Below, piece after piece: positions 42,515 through 51,698 of a stretch of DNA of 64,000 nt. The stretch's first letter is position 1. Every line of letters begins with the position of its first letter. The DNA comes from an uncultured Oscillospiraceae bacterium. Lineage in GTDB: Bacteria > Bacillota > Clostridia > Oscillospirales > Oscillospiraceae. Made by a program: the position numbers and the translations under genes. The notes under the pieces were generated by a model. The model worked only from the letters and a program-made list of their open reading frames with translations. It ran no database searches and was not told the DNA's origin. The stretch lies in contig CAJUPS010000001.1 in the NCBI GenBank assembly GCA_910588045.1, forward strand, positions 62,001 to 126,000. Reading direction: 5' to 3'.

Positions 42515-43642
42515 CTAAGGGACAATCTTCCGGCGTAACGCCCCCGCGCCCGCCGTCCGTCCCAGTTCGCCATAGACTTTGGAGAACAAAATCGCCTCCA
42601 TCTCCATACTTTCCCCCGCCTTGGCCCGCAGATGAAATCCCACGCGCTCCGTCAGCCGCGCCAGCGTCGCCTCGTACAGGTTCTCCTCACGCAGCACCCG
42701 CAGCGCGTCATCGCAGGCCGCGCAATTTAAGATCTCCTCCACCCGCTTTGCTCGCAGTCCTGCGGCGGCGGCGTGGGCCGCCAGGATCTCCATCCGGCAA
42801 TCCCCGTATTTCGAGTGGGTATTCAGCATCCCACCGGCCACCTTCACCAGCTTTCCCACGTGTCCCACCAGCAGTGCGCCCCGGAAGTCCATCTCCCGGC
42901 ACATCTCCACCGCGTCACCGATGAAGTTGGACGTCTGCACCGCCTCCGCCGGGTCCAGACCCAGGCCGTCCCGGACAAAATCAGACCCGTAGTTTCCCGG
43001 CGTCAGCAGCACGTACTCCGCTCCGCTCTCCCGCCGCTGCCGCAGCTCCACCCGAATCGTCTCCACCAGCGCCGCCTCGCTCATGGGCTCCACAATGCCC
43101 GTGGTCCCGATGATCGAGATGCCGCCCACGATCCCCAGCCGGGGATTGAAGGTCTTCTTCGCCAGCGCCTCCCCGCCCGGCACGGAGACGACCACGGACA
43201 GACCGCCCGTCTCTCCCGTCAGGCGCAGAATTTCCTCCGCGTTCTCCCGAATCATCTTCCGCGGTACGCTGTTGATGGCCGCTGCGCCCACCGGCTGGTC
43301 CAGTCCCGGCTTCGTCACCCGGCCCACGCCCGCGCCGCCGTCAATCGACACACCTGGACTTTTTTGCCGCGACACCTCCACGAAAATCAGCGTCCCCGTG
43401 GTCACGTCCGGGTCGTCGCCCCCGTCCTTCTCAATGGCGCAGGAGACGGCCTCCTCCCCCATCCGGACCTCCCGCACCGGCAGCGTTAGCCGGATGCCCT
43501 TGGGCGTGGTCAGCTCCACCCGCTCCAGTCGCCGCCCGGTCAGCAGCATATACGCCGCCGCCTTGGCCGCAGCTGCCGCGCAGGACCCGGTGGTATACCC
43601 CAGGCGGAGTTTCTTCCCGCCCTTGACAATGTACTCCTCCAT
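42515..43642 (-). CDS. cbiD: Cobalt-precorrin-5B C1-methyltransferase
   Basis: CbiD methylates C1 in the anaerobic pathway. The 375-residue protein starts MEEYIVKGGKKLRLGYTTGSCAAAAAKAA, the family signature, and has GGAGVGRVTKPGL, VVVSVPGGEALAKKTFNPRLGIVGGISIIGTTGIVEPMS and SNFIGDAVEMCREM. A TTG start at 43654 (MPGS...) is possible. The ATG lies next to the cbiC stop, so reinitiation is likely. Confidence 0.95.
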   Translation of the reverse strand: MEEYIVKGGKKLRLGYTTGSCAAAAAKAAAYMLLTGRRLERVELTTPKGIRLTLPVREVRMGEEAVSCAIEKDGGDDPDVTTGTLIFVEVSRQKSPGVSIDGGAGVGRVTKPGLDQPVGAAAINSVPRKMIRENAEEILRLTGETGGLSVVVSVPGGEALAKKTFNPRLGIVGGISIIGTTGIVEPMSEAALVETIRVELRQRRESGAEYVLLTPGNYGSDFVRDGLGLDPAEAVQTSNFIGDAVEMCREMDFRGALLVGHVGKLVKVAGGMLNTHSKYGDCRMEILAAHAAAAGLRAKRVEEILNCAACDDALRVLREENLYEATLARLTERVGFHLRAKAGESMEMEAILFSKVYGELGRTAGAGALRRKIVP

Positions 43643-43643
43643 G

Positions 43644-44267
43644 CTACCGGGCAATCTGGTAGAGCATCGCGTTGCAGATCGCCGCAGCCACGTTGCTGCC
43701 GCCCTTCCGGCCCCGGGCCACGATGTAGGGCACTCCGGCGGTCATGATGGCCTCCTTGCTCTCCACCACATTGACGAACCCCACCGGCACCCCGATCACC
43801 AGCGCCGGGCGGACCTTCCCCTCCTCCATCAGCGTCTTGAGCGCGAACAGGGCCGTGGGCGCGTTACCGATAGCAAAGATGCAGGGTTTCTCCAGCGCCG
43901 CCGCCCGCTCCATGGACACCATGGCCCGGGTGACGCCCCGCTCCCTGGCCTCCGCCGCCACATCCGGGTCGGACATGAAGCACATCACTTCGCCGCCCAG
44001 CTGCCCTAAGATGGACTTATTGATCCCCGCCCGGGCCATCTGGGTATCGGTTACGATGTCACATCCGCCCCGCAGGGCCTCGATGCCCCTCCTGACCGCG
44101 TGCTCGGAGAAGCAGAGGTTGTCCACATAGTCAAAGTCGGCAGAGGTATGGATCACCCGCTTGATGACCAGCTCGTTCTCCGGCTCCAGCCTCCGCTCTC
44201 CCAGCAGCTCCGTGATGATCTCAAAGCTGCGCTTTTCAATATCCATCGGTTTCACGATTTCAGGCAT
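43644..44267 (-). CDS. cbiC: Cobalt-precorrin-8 methylmutase
   Basis: CbiC moves the methyl from C11 to C12, giving cobyrinic acid. The 207-residue protein has RVIHTSADFDYVDNLCFSEHAV with the catalytic His, CDIVTDTQMARAGINK, FAIGNAPTALFAL and GVPVGFVNVVESKEAI. It overlaps cbiA by 8 bp and is immediately followed by cbiD. Confidence 0.96.
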   Translation of the reverse strand: MPEIVKPMDIEKRSFEIITELLGERRLEPENELVIKRVIHTSADFDYVDNLCFSEHAVRRGIEALRGGCDIVTDTQMARAGINKSILGQLGGEVMCFMSDPDVAAEARERGVTRAMVSMERAAALEKPCIFAIGNAPTALFALKTLMEEGKVRPALVIGVPVGFVNVVESKEAIMTAGVPYIVARGRKGGSNVAAAICNAMLYQIAR

Positions 44268-45618
44268 ATCGTTGCTTCTCCTTTACACAAGCTTCATAAA
44301 AACGTTCCGCAAAGCGCGGATTGGCATAAAAATGGAAGTGTGGATACCCCGCATACAGATTTTCTCCCGCAATCGCGCAGTCCCACGTCCTGCCGCCGGG
44401 CTTCTCGGCGGTAAAATCCTCCCCGGGAAGCGCCGCGTCCCAGTGGTGGAACTCGTGCCCCCGGATCTCCTCCCCGGCGCGGCAGAGGAGGTTGTCCCTC
44501 TTCGCCCGCAGCGTCACATAGCCGAACCGGGTCAGCTTCCCATTGTCCCAGCACCTCCCCGGCAGGAACCCCACCATGGGCCACGCCTCGATCTGCTCCG
44601 TCAGGTACATGAACCCCCCGCACTCCGCGATGCAGGGCAGTCCCCCCTCCAGCGCCCGCCGGACGGCGCCGCGCATCCCCGCGTTCCGCGACAGCGCCTC
44701 GGCGTACAGCTCCGGGTAGCCGCCCCCGAGGTAGAGCCCCTGGATATTCTCCGGCAGCGCCTCATCGGACAGCGGACTGAACGCCACCAACTCCCCGCCC
44801 ATCTCCTCCAGGGCCTCCAGGCTGTCCTCGTAGTAGAAGCAGAACGCCCTATCCCGGGCCACAGCGATCCGCACCGGCTCCCTCCCGGGCAGAACCACCG
44901 GCTCGAATGATACCGGCGGCGCACTCCCCGCCAGGGACAGCAGGCCGTCAAGATCAACGGTTTTTTCCGCCTGCCGGGCCAGCATCCGGGTCATCTCCCG
45001 CAGATTCTCCACCTCACCGGCGGTGACCAGCCCCAGGTGGCGGCTCTCCAGCGTACACGCCGGCATTTCCGGCAGAAAGCCCAGGGGCTCCACCCTGCCG
45101 CCGAACCGCCGCCGGATTTCCTCCGCCAGTCCCTGATAGGTCATGGCGGTACAGCGGTTCAGAAGCACGCCCCGGATGCCGCTCTCCCCCTGAAAGTCCA
45201 GGAATCCGGCGATGGTGGCCAGCACCGACAGCGCCGCCCCCTTAGCCGGAACCACCAGCACGGCAGGCGTCTCCGTCCACCCGGCGACCTCCCGGCTGCT
45301 GGCCCGGGCGGTGGTCAGACCCGCACCGTCATAGTAGCCCATGGCGCCCTCGATGACGGATACCTCCCGGTCTGCCCCGTTCTTCGCCAGCAAAAACCGC
45401 AGCGTGTTCCTGTCGAAAAAGAAGGGGTCCAGATTGGCGCTCTTTGCGCCGATGATGCGGCTGTGGAACATGGGGTCGATGTAGTCCGGTCCGCACTTGA
45501 AGGCGCCGACCCGCAGTCCCCGGTCCACCAGGGCCTGCAAAACGGCGCAGACCGCCGTCGTCTTCCCGCACCCGCTGCCGGTCCCCGTCAGCAGGATTCG
45601 TGGGACTGATTTCTCCAT
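44260..45618 (-). CDS. cbiA: Cobyrinate a,c-diamide synthase
   Basis: CbiA amidates cobyrinic acid at the a and c positions using ATP and glutamine. The 452 residues comprise an N-terminal dethiobiotin-synthetase-like domain with P-loop LLTGTGSGCGKTT (residues 9-21), GPDYIDPMFH and VEGAMGYYDG-type motif, and a C-terminal glutaminase domain with nucleophile Cys in CIAECGGFMYL (about 329) and HEFHH near the end. It is the first gene of the operon. ATG 45618 follows GGGGGGTGCGGAT. Confidence 0.96.
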   Translation of the reverse strand: MEKSVPRILLTGTGSGCGKTTAVCAVLQALVDRGLRVGAFKCGPDYIDPMFHSRIIGAKSANLDPFFFDRNTLRFLLAKNGADREVSVIEGAMGYYDGAGLTTARASSREVAGWTETPAVLVVPAKGAALSVLATIAGFLDFQGESGIRGVLLNRCTAMTYQGLAEEIRRRFGGRVEPLGFLPEMPACTLESRHLGLVTAGEVENLREMTRMLARQAEKTVDLDGLLSLAGSAPPVSFEPVVLPGREPVRIAVARDRAFCFYYEDSLEALEEMGGELVAFSPLSDEALPENIQGLYLGGGYPELYAEALSRNAGMRGAVRRALEGGLPCIAECGGFMYLTEQIEAWPMVGFLPGRCWDNGKLTRFGYVTLRAKRDNLLCRAGEEIRGHEFHHWDAALPGEDFTAEKPGGRTWDCAIAGENLYAGYPHFHFYANPRFAERFYEACVKEKQRYA

Positions 45619-45653
45619 ATCCGCACCCCCCTGTCCATATCTTTCCACGATCT

Positions 45654-45682
45654 ATTGTATAAGCCCCAGGCGAATTTGTCAA
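45654..45682 (-). promoter_or_regulatory. Promoter of the cobalamin operon
   Basis: Minus-strand TTGACA (45682-45677), 17-bp spacer, TACAAT (45659-45654), only 36 bp before the cbiA start. That leaves no room for a cobalamin riboswitch. Confidence 0.8.
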
Positions 45683-45742
45683 CCGATTCCACTCCTTAAA
45701 AATTTCGACAGCCTTTCCAAATGCCGCTCCGCATTTCTCTCT

Positions 45743-45771
45743 TTGACAGCCGCTTCTTCCTGTGCTATGAT
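45743..45771 (+). promoter_or_regulatory. Promoter of queH
   Basis: TTGACA (45743-45748), 17-bp spacer, TATGAT (45766-45771), extended -10 TGC. Confidence 0.8.
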
Positions 45772-45804
45772 AGTTCTATTCTTATAAACATCGAGGTCAC
45801 AGCC

Positions 45805-46368
45805 ATGGAACGACTTCTCCTGCACACCTGCTGCGCACCATGCAGCGTCTATTGCGTGGACTCCCTGCGCGAGGAGGGCATCGAGCCCGTCAGCTTCTGG
45901 TACAACCCCAACATCCACCCCTATCAGGAGTACAAGTCCCGCCGGGACACGCTGATCGACTACGCCGCCTCCATTCGCCTGGAGCTGGTGGTCCGGGAGG
46001 ACTACGGCCTTCGGAACTTTGTCCGGGCGGTGGCGGAGGACGTCGACCATCGGTGCGCCCACTGCTACGCCTGCCGCCTGGAGGAGACCGCCCGGTACGC
46101 CGCCGAAAACGGCTTCACGCACTTCTCCACCACGCTGCTGGTCAGTCCCTACCAGGACCACGAGGGCATCTGCCGGGCGGCGGAGGCCGTGGGGGCGCAG
46201 TACGGCGTGACCTTCCTCTACCGGGACTTCCGCCCCGGCTTCCGCCAGGGGCAGGCCAAGGCACGGGAGCTGGGACTCTATATGCAAAAATACTGCGGCT
46301 GCGTGTTCTCCGAGGAGGACCGGTATGCCAGGCAGATCGCAAGAGATCGAGAAAAATTCCACATATAA
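45805..46368 (+). CDS. queH: Epoxyqueuosine reductase QueH
   Basis: QueH reduces epoxyqueuosine to queuosine in tRNA and replaces the B12-dependent QueG. The 187-residue protein has HTCCAPCSVYC (8-18), YNPNIHPYQEYKSR, HRCAHCYACRLEETA (about 79-93) and YCGC (about 160-163), matching the Fe-S and metal cysteines of DUF208. ATG 45805 follows GAGGTCACAGCC. Together with tgt and queA it completes the late queuosine pathway. Confidence 0.96.
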   Translation: MERLLLHTCCAPCSVYCVDSLREEGIEPVSFWYNPNIHPYQEYKSRRDTLIDYAASIRLELVVREDYGLRNFVRAVAEDVDHRCAHCYACRLEETARYAAENGFTHFSTTLLVSPYQDHEGICRAAEAVGAQYGVTFLYRDFRPGFRQGQAKARELGLYMQKYCGCVFSEEDRYARQIARDREKFHI

Positions 46369-46388
46369 ATCAAAAAGGGGAAAATTTT

Positions 46389-47351
46389 ATGCCCATTGTA
46401 AACGATTCCGTTCTCTATTCCGTTGTGCGGGAAGAACACATGATGCACAACGATTTTTTTCTCCGCTACCTGGACTTCGTTGACGAACCACAGCCCACGA
46501 GCCTGATCCTGACATGCTTTGCGGGAAACAGAGCCTGCTATGAAGTCCGGTATGAAGCGGAGGAGATAGCGGCTCGTTTTCAGTATGGAAGAGAAGAAAT
46601 AGCCCGATACAGGCAGAGCAGTTTGCGCCGGATTCTTGGCCGACCCCACAATCTGCAAAATGCCTTTCTGCACGAGCATTTTTCGTTCTTCTCCAGTGAA
46701 GCAGTCAATCGTCTTGTTGTGGAAGCAAAGTGCGGCGAAAAGATCCTGGAAACAGAAATCGCCATTGTCCCATATGAGTCCCCTAACCGCTACACCTTTC
46801 CCATGAGCGGGACCTTCCTTGTAACGGACACCTACCCCTCGATCAATTCTCACAGGTGGTGCCGGAACAGTGAATTTGCTTTTGACGTGGGCTGCTTCCA
46901 TGAATCTCTGGAATCGTCCGTCATCAGCGGCGCACCTGTTTTCGCCGCCTGCGGCGGCATTGTGGAGGAGGTCTTCGACGGCCTCCCCGACACCGATGAT
47001 GCCACCGATCTTGGCCAGGTCGAAAAGCAGTACGGTGAGCACGTGCGCATTGACGGCAATCACGTCCTGATCCGCCACGCAAACGGGGAGCTCTCCCTCT
47101 ATGCACATCTGCTTAAAAACTCCGTCTGCGTAAAGGCCGGGGAGACGGTCCGCGCCGGTCAGCAGGTCGGGCGCGTGGGGAGCAGCGGCTCAAGCTATTT
47201 GCCGCACCTCCATTTCCATGCAATGCGCAACGGGATCGAAGGGCCCGGCATTCCCATCCGTTTCGAGGGACTGAAAACGCTTTTAGGCGAACCCTGCTTC
47301 CTTGACGATACCGTAAACCTCGTGCGAAACGAAATCGGACCTGCAACATAA
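46389..47351 (+). CDS. M23 family metallopeptidase domain protein
   Basis: The 320-residue protein has an N-terminal beta-rich part of unknown fold (1-150) and a C-terminal LytM/M23 domain (about 165-300) with NSEFAFDVG, GNHVLIRHANGELSLYAHL, GQQVGRVGSSG and HLHFH. There is no signal peptide, so it may act inside the cell, in lysing cells, or in the spore. The usual HxGxD zinc motif is altered to F-A-F-D, so activity is uncertain. It starts 21 bp after queH, after AAAAGGGGAAAATTTT. Confidence 0.8.
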   Translation: MPIVNDSVLYSVVREEHMMHNDFFLRYLDFVDEPQPTSLILTCFAGNRACYEVRYEAEEIAARFQYGREEIARYRQSSLRRILGRPHNLQNAFLHEHFSFFSSEAVNRLVVEAKCGEKILETEIAIVPYESPNRYTFPMSGTFLVTDTYPSINSHRWCRNSEFAFDVGCFHESLESSVISGAPVFAACGGIVEEVFDGLPDTDDATDLGQVEKQYGEHVRIDGNHVLIRHANGELSLYAHLLKNSVCVKAGETVRAGQQVGRVGSSGSSYLPHLHFHAMRNGIEGPGIPIRFEGLKTLLGEPCFLDDTVNLVRNEIGPAT

Positions 47352-47389
47352 AAAGTCCAGGGAACGGCTGCGCCTTCCCTGGACTTTTT
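47350..47389. terminator. Bidirectional terminator
   Basis: AAAAAGTCCAGGGAA (47350-47364) and its complement (47375-47389), giving a T-run on both strands. It ends the M23 gene and the convergent flavin-binding gene. Confidence 0.9.
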
Positions 47390-47393
47390 TGCG

Positions 47394-47897
47394 CTAATCC
47401 TTCGCCTCCCGCCGCCGCTTCGCCAGCTCACGGCCCTCTTTCCCGGTCATGTGGTCGATCTCCATCTCCAGCATACACAGGGTCTTCCACTCCCGGTCTA
47501 TGGCGCTCCTCCGGCCTTCTGCGGTGTCCTCCGGCGCGTATTTCCGCGCCAGCTTCTCAATGGCGGTGCGCTTCTCCTGTTGGTCCTCCATGACGTGAAT
47601 CCGTCCGAAGACCACCACGCTTCTGAAATAGCTGGTATAGACCTCCGGCACAATCTCGTCCTGGCCAATCACGCAAAAGGACGCCTTTTCGTTCCGCCGG
47701 ACGGCATCCAGCTTGTGCCCCGCAAGGGCGCAGTGGAAATAGAGCTTCCCGCCGTCGTACACATAGCTGATGGGCACGGCGTAGGGATACCCGTCGTCTC
47801 CCGCCAGGGCCAGCACGCCGGAGGTCCCCCGGCGCAGGATCGCCTCCGTCTCCTGCCGGGGCAGCTCCTGTTTGCTTCTGCGCATCTCACGAAACAT
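47394..47897 (-). CDS. Pyridoxamine 5'-phosphate oxidase family protein
   Basis: The 167-residue protein has the FMN-binding split-barrel pattern of the NimA-like group: LPRQETEAILRRGTSGVLALAGDDGYPYAVPISYVYDGGKLYFHCALAGHKLDAVRRNEKASFCVIG. The exact substrate is unknown; relatives reduce nitroimidazoles or bind haem. It is immediately downstream of ppk1 on the same strand but reads after a 15-bp gap. Confidence 0.88.
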   Translation of the reverse strand: MFREMRRSKQELPRQETEAILRRGTSGVLALAGDDGYPYAVPISYVYDGGKLYFHCALAGHKLDAVRRNEKASFCVIGQDEIVPEVYTSYFRSVVVFGRIHVMEDQQEKRTAIEKLARKYAPEDTAEGRRSAIDREWKTLCMLEMEIDHMTGKEGRELAKRRREAKD

Positions 47898-47912
47898 AGC
47901 AGTTCTCTCCTC

Positions 47913-50045
47913 TCATTTTTTCCGTCCCCGCAGCCCGTGCAGGAACCGGCGCAGCGCATCCGGCTTCTCCGGCAGGGCGGCGAGCGGGTGGAGCGAGGAG
48001 GTCATAAAGACCTCCTGGCTGTCACAGGGCGTCAGCGTGTTCACCTTCCGGCAGTAGGAGCCATCCGGCAGCAGCGAGCTTGCCTTTACATTGTCCTCCA
48101 GCTGGGTGTGGAGGATCTTCAGCAGCATCTCCTTGACCGCGGGGTCGTACACCGGGCAGGCGATCTCCACACGGTGATTGAGATTCCGGGTCATGAGGTC
48201 CGCTGAGGCGATAAAGAGCTTCACGTCCTTGTCCCGGCCGAAGCGGTAGATCCTCCCGTGCTCCAGGAACCGCCCGACGATGCTGGTGACGTGGATGTTC
48301 TCCGTCTGGGCGGCGATGCCGGGCCGCAGGCAGCAGATGCCCCTTAGAATCAGCTGCACCTGGACCCCCGCCTGGGACGCCTGGACCAATTTGTCCATGA
48401 CCTCCCTCTCCGTCATGGAGTTGGCCTTCACGCAGATATACCCCTCCGGACCCTTGGCGATCTCCTCGTCCATCAGCTCCAGGAGCCTGGTCTTGATTCC
48501 CGTTGGAGCCACCAGCAGGTGGCGGTACTCTCCCTCCAGGTTGCCCACCAGCATGTTCTGAAAGAAAGCGGCCCCGTCCAGCCCAATAGCCTCGTTGGCC
48601 GTCATGAGGCTCAGGTCGGTGTACTGCTCGTTGGTGCGCTCGTTGTAATTCCCGGTGCCAATCTGGGTGACATAGCTGAGTTTGTCACCCCTGCGGAGGG
48701 TGATGAGGCAGATCTTGCTGTGGCACTTGTACTCCTCCACCCCGTAGATCACCTTACATCCGGAATCCTCCATTAACCGGGACCAGGAGATATTGTTGGC
48801 CTCGTCAAACCGGGCCCGCAGCTCCATCAGCACGGTGACCTCCTTGCCGTTCTCCGCCGCCTTGCAGAGAATGTGGGCCACCTTGGAGGACGTCGCCAAG
48901 CGGTAGATCGTGATCCGGATGGACACCACGTCGGGCCGCGCCGCCGCCTCCTCCAGCATCTGGAGGAACGGGTCTACGCCGTCAAAGGGGAAAAACAACA
49001 GCCGATCCTCCTGCCGCACCTGCTCAATGATACTGCCGGATTTGTCCAGGTCCTCCGGCCAACGGGGGCTGTAGGGAGGAAAGCCGATCGCCGCCGCCTT
49101 CGCCTCTGGCAGGGCCTTGGCCAGATCAAAGACGTAGTGCATCTCCAACGGGGACTGGTCCACGTAAATCTGCCGGTTCTCCAGCCCCAGTCTGCCCTTG
49201 AGCAGACGCATAAACTCCCCGCCCATCTTCTTCGACAGCTCCAGGCGCACGGCGGATTGGCTGGCCCGCTTCTTGAGGAGCTTGCTCATGCGGCTGCGGA
49301 TGTCCTCCCCGCTCTCCTCCAGCAGTTCCGCATCCAGGTTCAGGTCGGCGTTCCGCGTGACACACAGCACGCAGCTGCTCTCCAGCTTATACTCCCCGAA
49401 GAGGGACGGGGCGTAGTGGAGCAGGATGGTCTCCATGCGGATGAATCGCCCCGGATTCCCAGGCATGGTCAGGATGGCAGGCAGTCCCTGAGGCGCGGGC
49501 AGAAAGCCCAGGGACGCAGTTCCCTTCCGGCTGCGCATGAGGCCCGCAACGTACAGGGCCTTATTGGCCAGGTGGGGAAACGGGTGCCGCGCATCCACGA
49601 TCTGGGGGGACAGTACCGGGAGAATCTTGGCCTTATAGTAGGTACTGACAAACTTCCGCTCCTCCGGAGAGAGCTCCTCCATCCCCAGGTCGCAGACCCC
49701 CTCCCGGCGCAGCAGTGCCGTCACGTTGGCATAGAGCCGGTTCTTGATTTCTATCAAGCCCGGGATCACGCTGTAGATTTCCGCCAGCTGTCCCGCCGGG
49801 GTGAGGCCGGTCTTGTTGTCGATCTCCCCCGGGGACACCAGCGAGAGGTCAAAGAGATTTCCCACCCGGACCATGAAAAATTCGTCCAGGTTGCTGGCAA
49901 AAATGGAGATGAATTTCAGCCGCTCCAGCAGGGGCACCGTCTCGTCCCCCGCCTCCTCCAACACCCGGCGGTTGAAGCGAAGCCAGCTCAGTTCCCGGCT
50001 CTGGGTGTAGGTATAGTTCTCTTCTTTTTTCGGCAGCAGCGCCAT
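47913..50045 (-). CDS. ppk1: Polyphosphate kinase 1
   Basis: Ppk1 makes inorganic polyphosphate from ATP. The 710 residues have the four-domain layout: an N domain (SRELSWLRFNRRVLEEA), a head domain, and two phospholipase-D-like C domains. The autophosphorylated His is in KCHSKICLITLRR (about 437), with LSYVTQIGTGNYNERTN after it, and a second conserved His in HVTSIVGRFLEHGRIYRF. ATG 50045 follows GGGAGCGTGGTCCC. The window has no ppx. Confidence 0.97.
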   Translation of the reverse strand: MALLPKKEENYTYTQSRELSWLRFNRRVLEEAGDETVPLLERLKFISIFASNLDEFFMVRVGNLFDLSLVSPGEIDNKTGLTPAGQLAEIYSVIPGLIEIKNRLYANVTALLRREGVCDLGMEELSPEERKFVSTYYKAKILPVLSPQIVDARHPFPHLANKALYVAGLMRSRKGTASLGFLPAPQGLPAILTMPGNPGRFIRMETILLHYAPSLFGEYKLESSCVLCVTRNADLNLDAELLEESGEDIRSRMSKLLKKRASQSAVRLELSKKMGGEFMRLLKGRLGLENRQIYVDQSPLEMHYVFDLAKALPEAKAAAIGFPPYSPRWPEDLDKSGSIIEQVRQEDRLLFFPFDGVDPFLQMLEEAAARPDVVSIRITIYRLATSSKVAHILCKAAENGKEVTVLMELRARFDEANNISWSRLMEDSGCKVIYGVEEYKCHSKICLITLRRGDKLSYVTQIGTGNYNERTNEQYTDLSLMTANEAIGLDGAAFFQNMLVGNLEGEYRHLLVAPTGIKTRLLELMDEEIAKGPEGYICVKANSMTEREVMDKLVQASQAGVQVQLILRGICCLRPGIAAQTENIHVTSIVGRFLEHGRIYRFGRDKDVKLFIASADLMTRNLNHRVEIACPVYDPAVKEMLLKILHTQLEDNVKASSLLPDGSYCRKVNTLTPCDSQEVFMTSSLHPLAALPEKPDALRRFLHGLRGRKK

Positions 50046-50108
50046 GGGACCACGCTCCCTTTTTCTTGGTGGGAGCATTATACCATTTCCGCTGCCAGTT
50101 GGCAAGCG

Positions 50109-50918
50109 CTAAAACTGGTCCGCCCACTGGTGCAGCAGCTCCTCCGCCCGGGCGGCGTCGGGCTCCTGAAAGGATATGTGCAGCTGATAGAGCACACGGT
50201 TCTCCACCAAATATCCCGTCAGCCCCAGCCACCCCCGCTCATTGGCACTGGAGGAAATGACCTGGCAGCTGTTTCCGCCGGGGGTAGCGAGGAAGGTCTC
50301 CTCAAAGCGAATGCCCGACTCCGTGATCGAACGTAAATGCTGCTCTCCCTCATAGTTCTCCGTTTTGATCTGCGCCCATGCCTGCAAGCGGATGTCTCCC
50401 TCCTGATAGCCCGTGTCAATCAGAATGTGTTCGATCCTGCCGGAGCTGTCGCCGTAGATATTCAGGGTGTTGTACCACACCTCCAAATCCCAGTCCGGCT
50501 TTTGCAGGGATTCCAGGCCGATAAATTCCCACGCCTCGTCCACCGACAGATCTTTCTCCATCCAGTGGCCGGGGATCCAGCTGCTGAAAAGCGTGGTGGT
50601 TTCAAACTGGCGGACGATCTCTTTGCTGACGCCCTGCAAATTGTCCGACATCCGGGAGGTCGGGATAATGTCCATATCAACGCTCAATTCATACCCTGTC
50701 TCATCGCTCCCAAAGCCGCCGAATACCTCCACCAGCCAGGTCCTGCCTCCGCTGACCGCCATCGCCGTTCCCGCCAGCAAAATCAGGCACAGACACGCCG
50801 CCACAGCGGCCCGCCAACCCGTCCAGATTTTTTTCCGCGCCACCGGCGCGGCGTCCGCCGCCTCGATGTACGACGGGTCTACCAGCTCCATCTTATTCAA
50901 AAGGTCCTCTCCTCTCAT
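50109..50918 (-). CDS. Membrane protein encoded with the sigma factor, possible anti-sigma factor
   Basis: The 269-residue protein has a cytosolic N-terminus of about 34 residues, one membrane helix (WRAAVAACLCLILLAGTAMAV, about 36-55) and an external domain with DUF4367-like features (ETFLATPGGNSCQVISSSANERGWLGLTGYLVENRVLYQLHIS). The start overlaps the sigma-factor stop by 4 nt (ATGA). This genetic layout is typical of a transmembrane regulator of the sigma factor. No canonical zinc motif is visible. Confidence 0.75.
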   Translation of the reverse strand: MRGEDLLNKMELVDPSYIEAADAAPVARKKIWTGWRAAVAACLCLILLAGTAMAVSGGRTWLVEVFGGFGSDETGYELSVDMDIIPTSRMSDNLQGVSKEIVRQFETTTLFSSWIPGHWMEKDLSVDEAWEFIGLESLQKPDWDLEVWYNTLNIYGDSSGRIEHILIDTGYQEGDIRLQAWAQIKTENYEGEQHLRSITESGIRFEETFLATPGGNSCQVISSSANERGWLGLTGYLVENRVLYQLHISFQEPDAARAEELLHQWADQF

Positions 50919-51475
50919 ACGCTGTAACCCTCCTTTTTCAGGTATTCTCTCAGTTGATTTCTCGTCCGGAACAGCGCTGTCTTGACCTTGCTCTGCCCCA
51001 CTCCGAACCGCTTTGCGATGTCCGCCACAGAGTCCATGTACCAATAGCGCCGGAGAAACATATTCCGCTTCTCCTCCCCCAGCGTCCCCAGGAAGCCGTT
51101 GAGCGCCTCCCGCAGCGCCAGGTCGTCCATCCGGCTGGCCAGATCGTCCGGCGCGGGGATGCACTCCTCCATCTCCCGGCTGAGTTCCGAGACAAAGGCG
51201 GCCCGCTTGAGCCTCTCCCGGTCCCGGCAGCGGTTGAGGGCGAGATTCCGCACGATCCGCGCCAGGAAGGCGTAGAGGTAGTCCCTGGGCTGGTTGGGCG
51301 GGATGGCGTTCCAGGCGGCAAGGTATGCGTCATTCTCGCACTCCTCGGCGGTCTGGACCTCTCCCGCGATGTGCAGGGCCAGCGAGCGCAGACGGAGGCC
51401 GTATTTCTCGGATGCAAACTGAACAGCCGTTTCATCCCGCGCCAGGAATAATTCCACAATCTGTCCGTCCTCCAT
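50915..51475 (-). CDS. Extracytoplasmic-function sigma factor
   Basis: The 186-residue protein has sigma-2 (RLRSLALHIAGEVQTAEECENDAYLAAWNAIPPNQPRDYLYAFLARIVRNLALNRCR, about 32-88) and sigma-4 domains (LGEEKRNMFLRRYWYMDSVADIAKRFGVGQSKVKTALFRTRNQLREYL, about 130-180). It lacks regions 1 and 3, as ECF sigma factors do. It is translationally coupled to a membrane partner. The signal and targets are unknown. ATG 51475 follows GAGAGGAGATGCTGCT. Confidence 0.9.
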   Translation of the reverse strand: MEDGQIVELFLARDETAVQFASEKYGLRLRSLALHIAGEVQTAEECENDAYLAAWNAIPPNQPRDYLYAFLARIVRNLALNRCRDRERLKRAAFVSELSREMEECIPAPDDLASRMDDLALREALNGFLGTLGEEKRNMFLRRYWYMDSVADIAKRFGVGQSKVKTALFRTRNQLREYLKKEGYSV

Positions 51476-51698
51476 AGCAGCATCTCCTCTCAAGCGAATT
51501 TGAAGGTCCTTCACCCTTGTAAACACCGTTTTTCTCCCATAGGTTACACATTTTTCAAAAATAAGCGGCTCTCCGCATAGCAAATACATTCTGTTGTCAA
51601 ACTGTCTGCCGGAATTTTTCAATTGGTTGCACAATATTATACAACTTTTCCCCTTTTTGTGTGAAACTTATAGGGAATACGAAAGGAGGATTCGTTTT

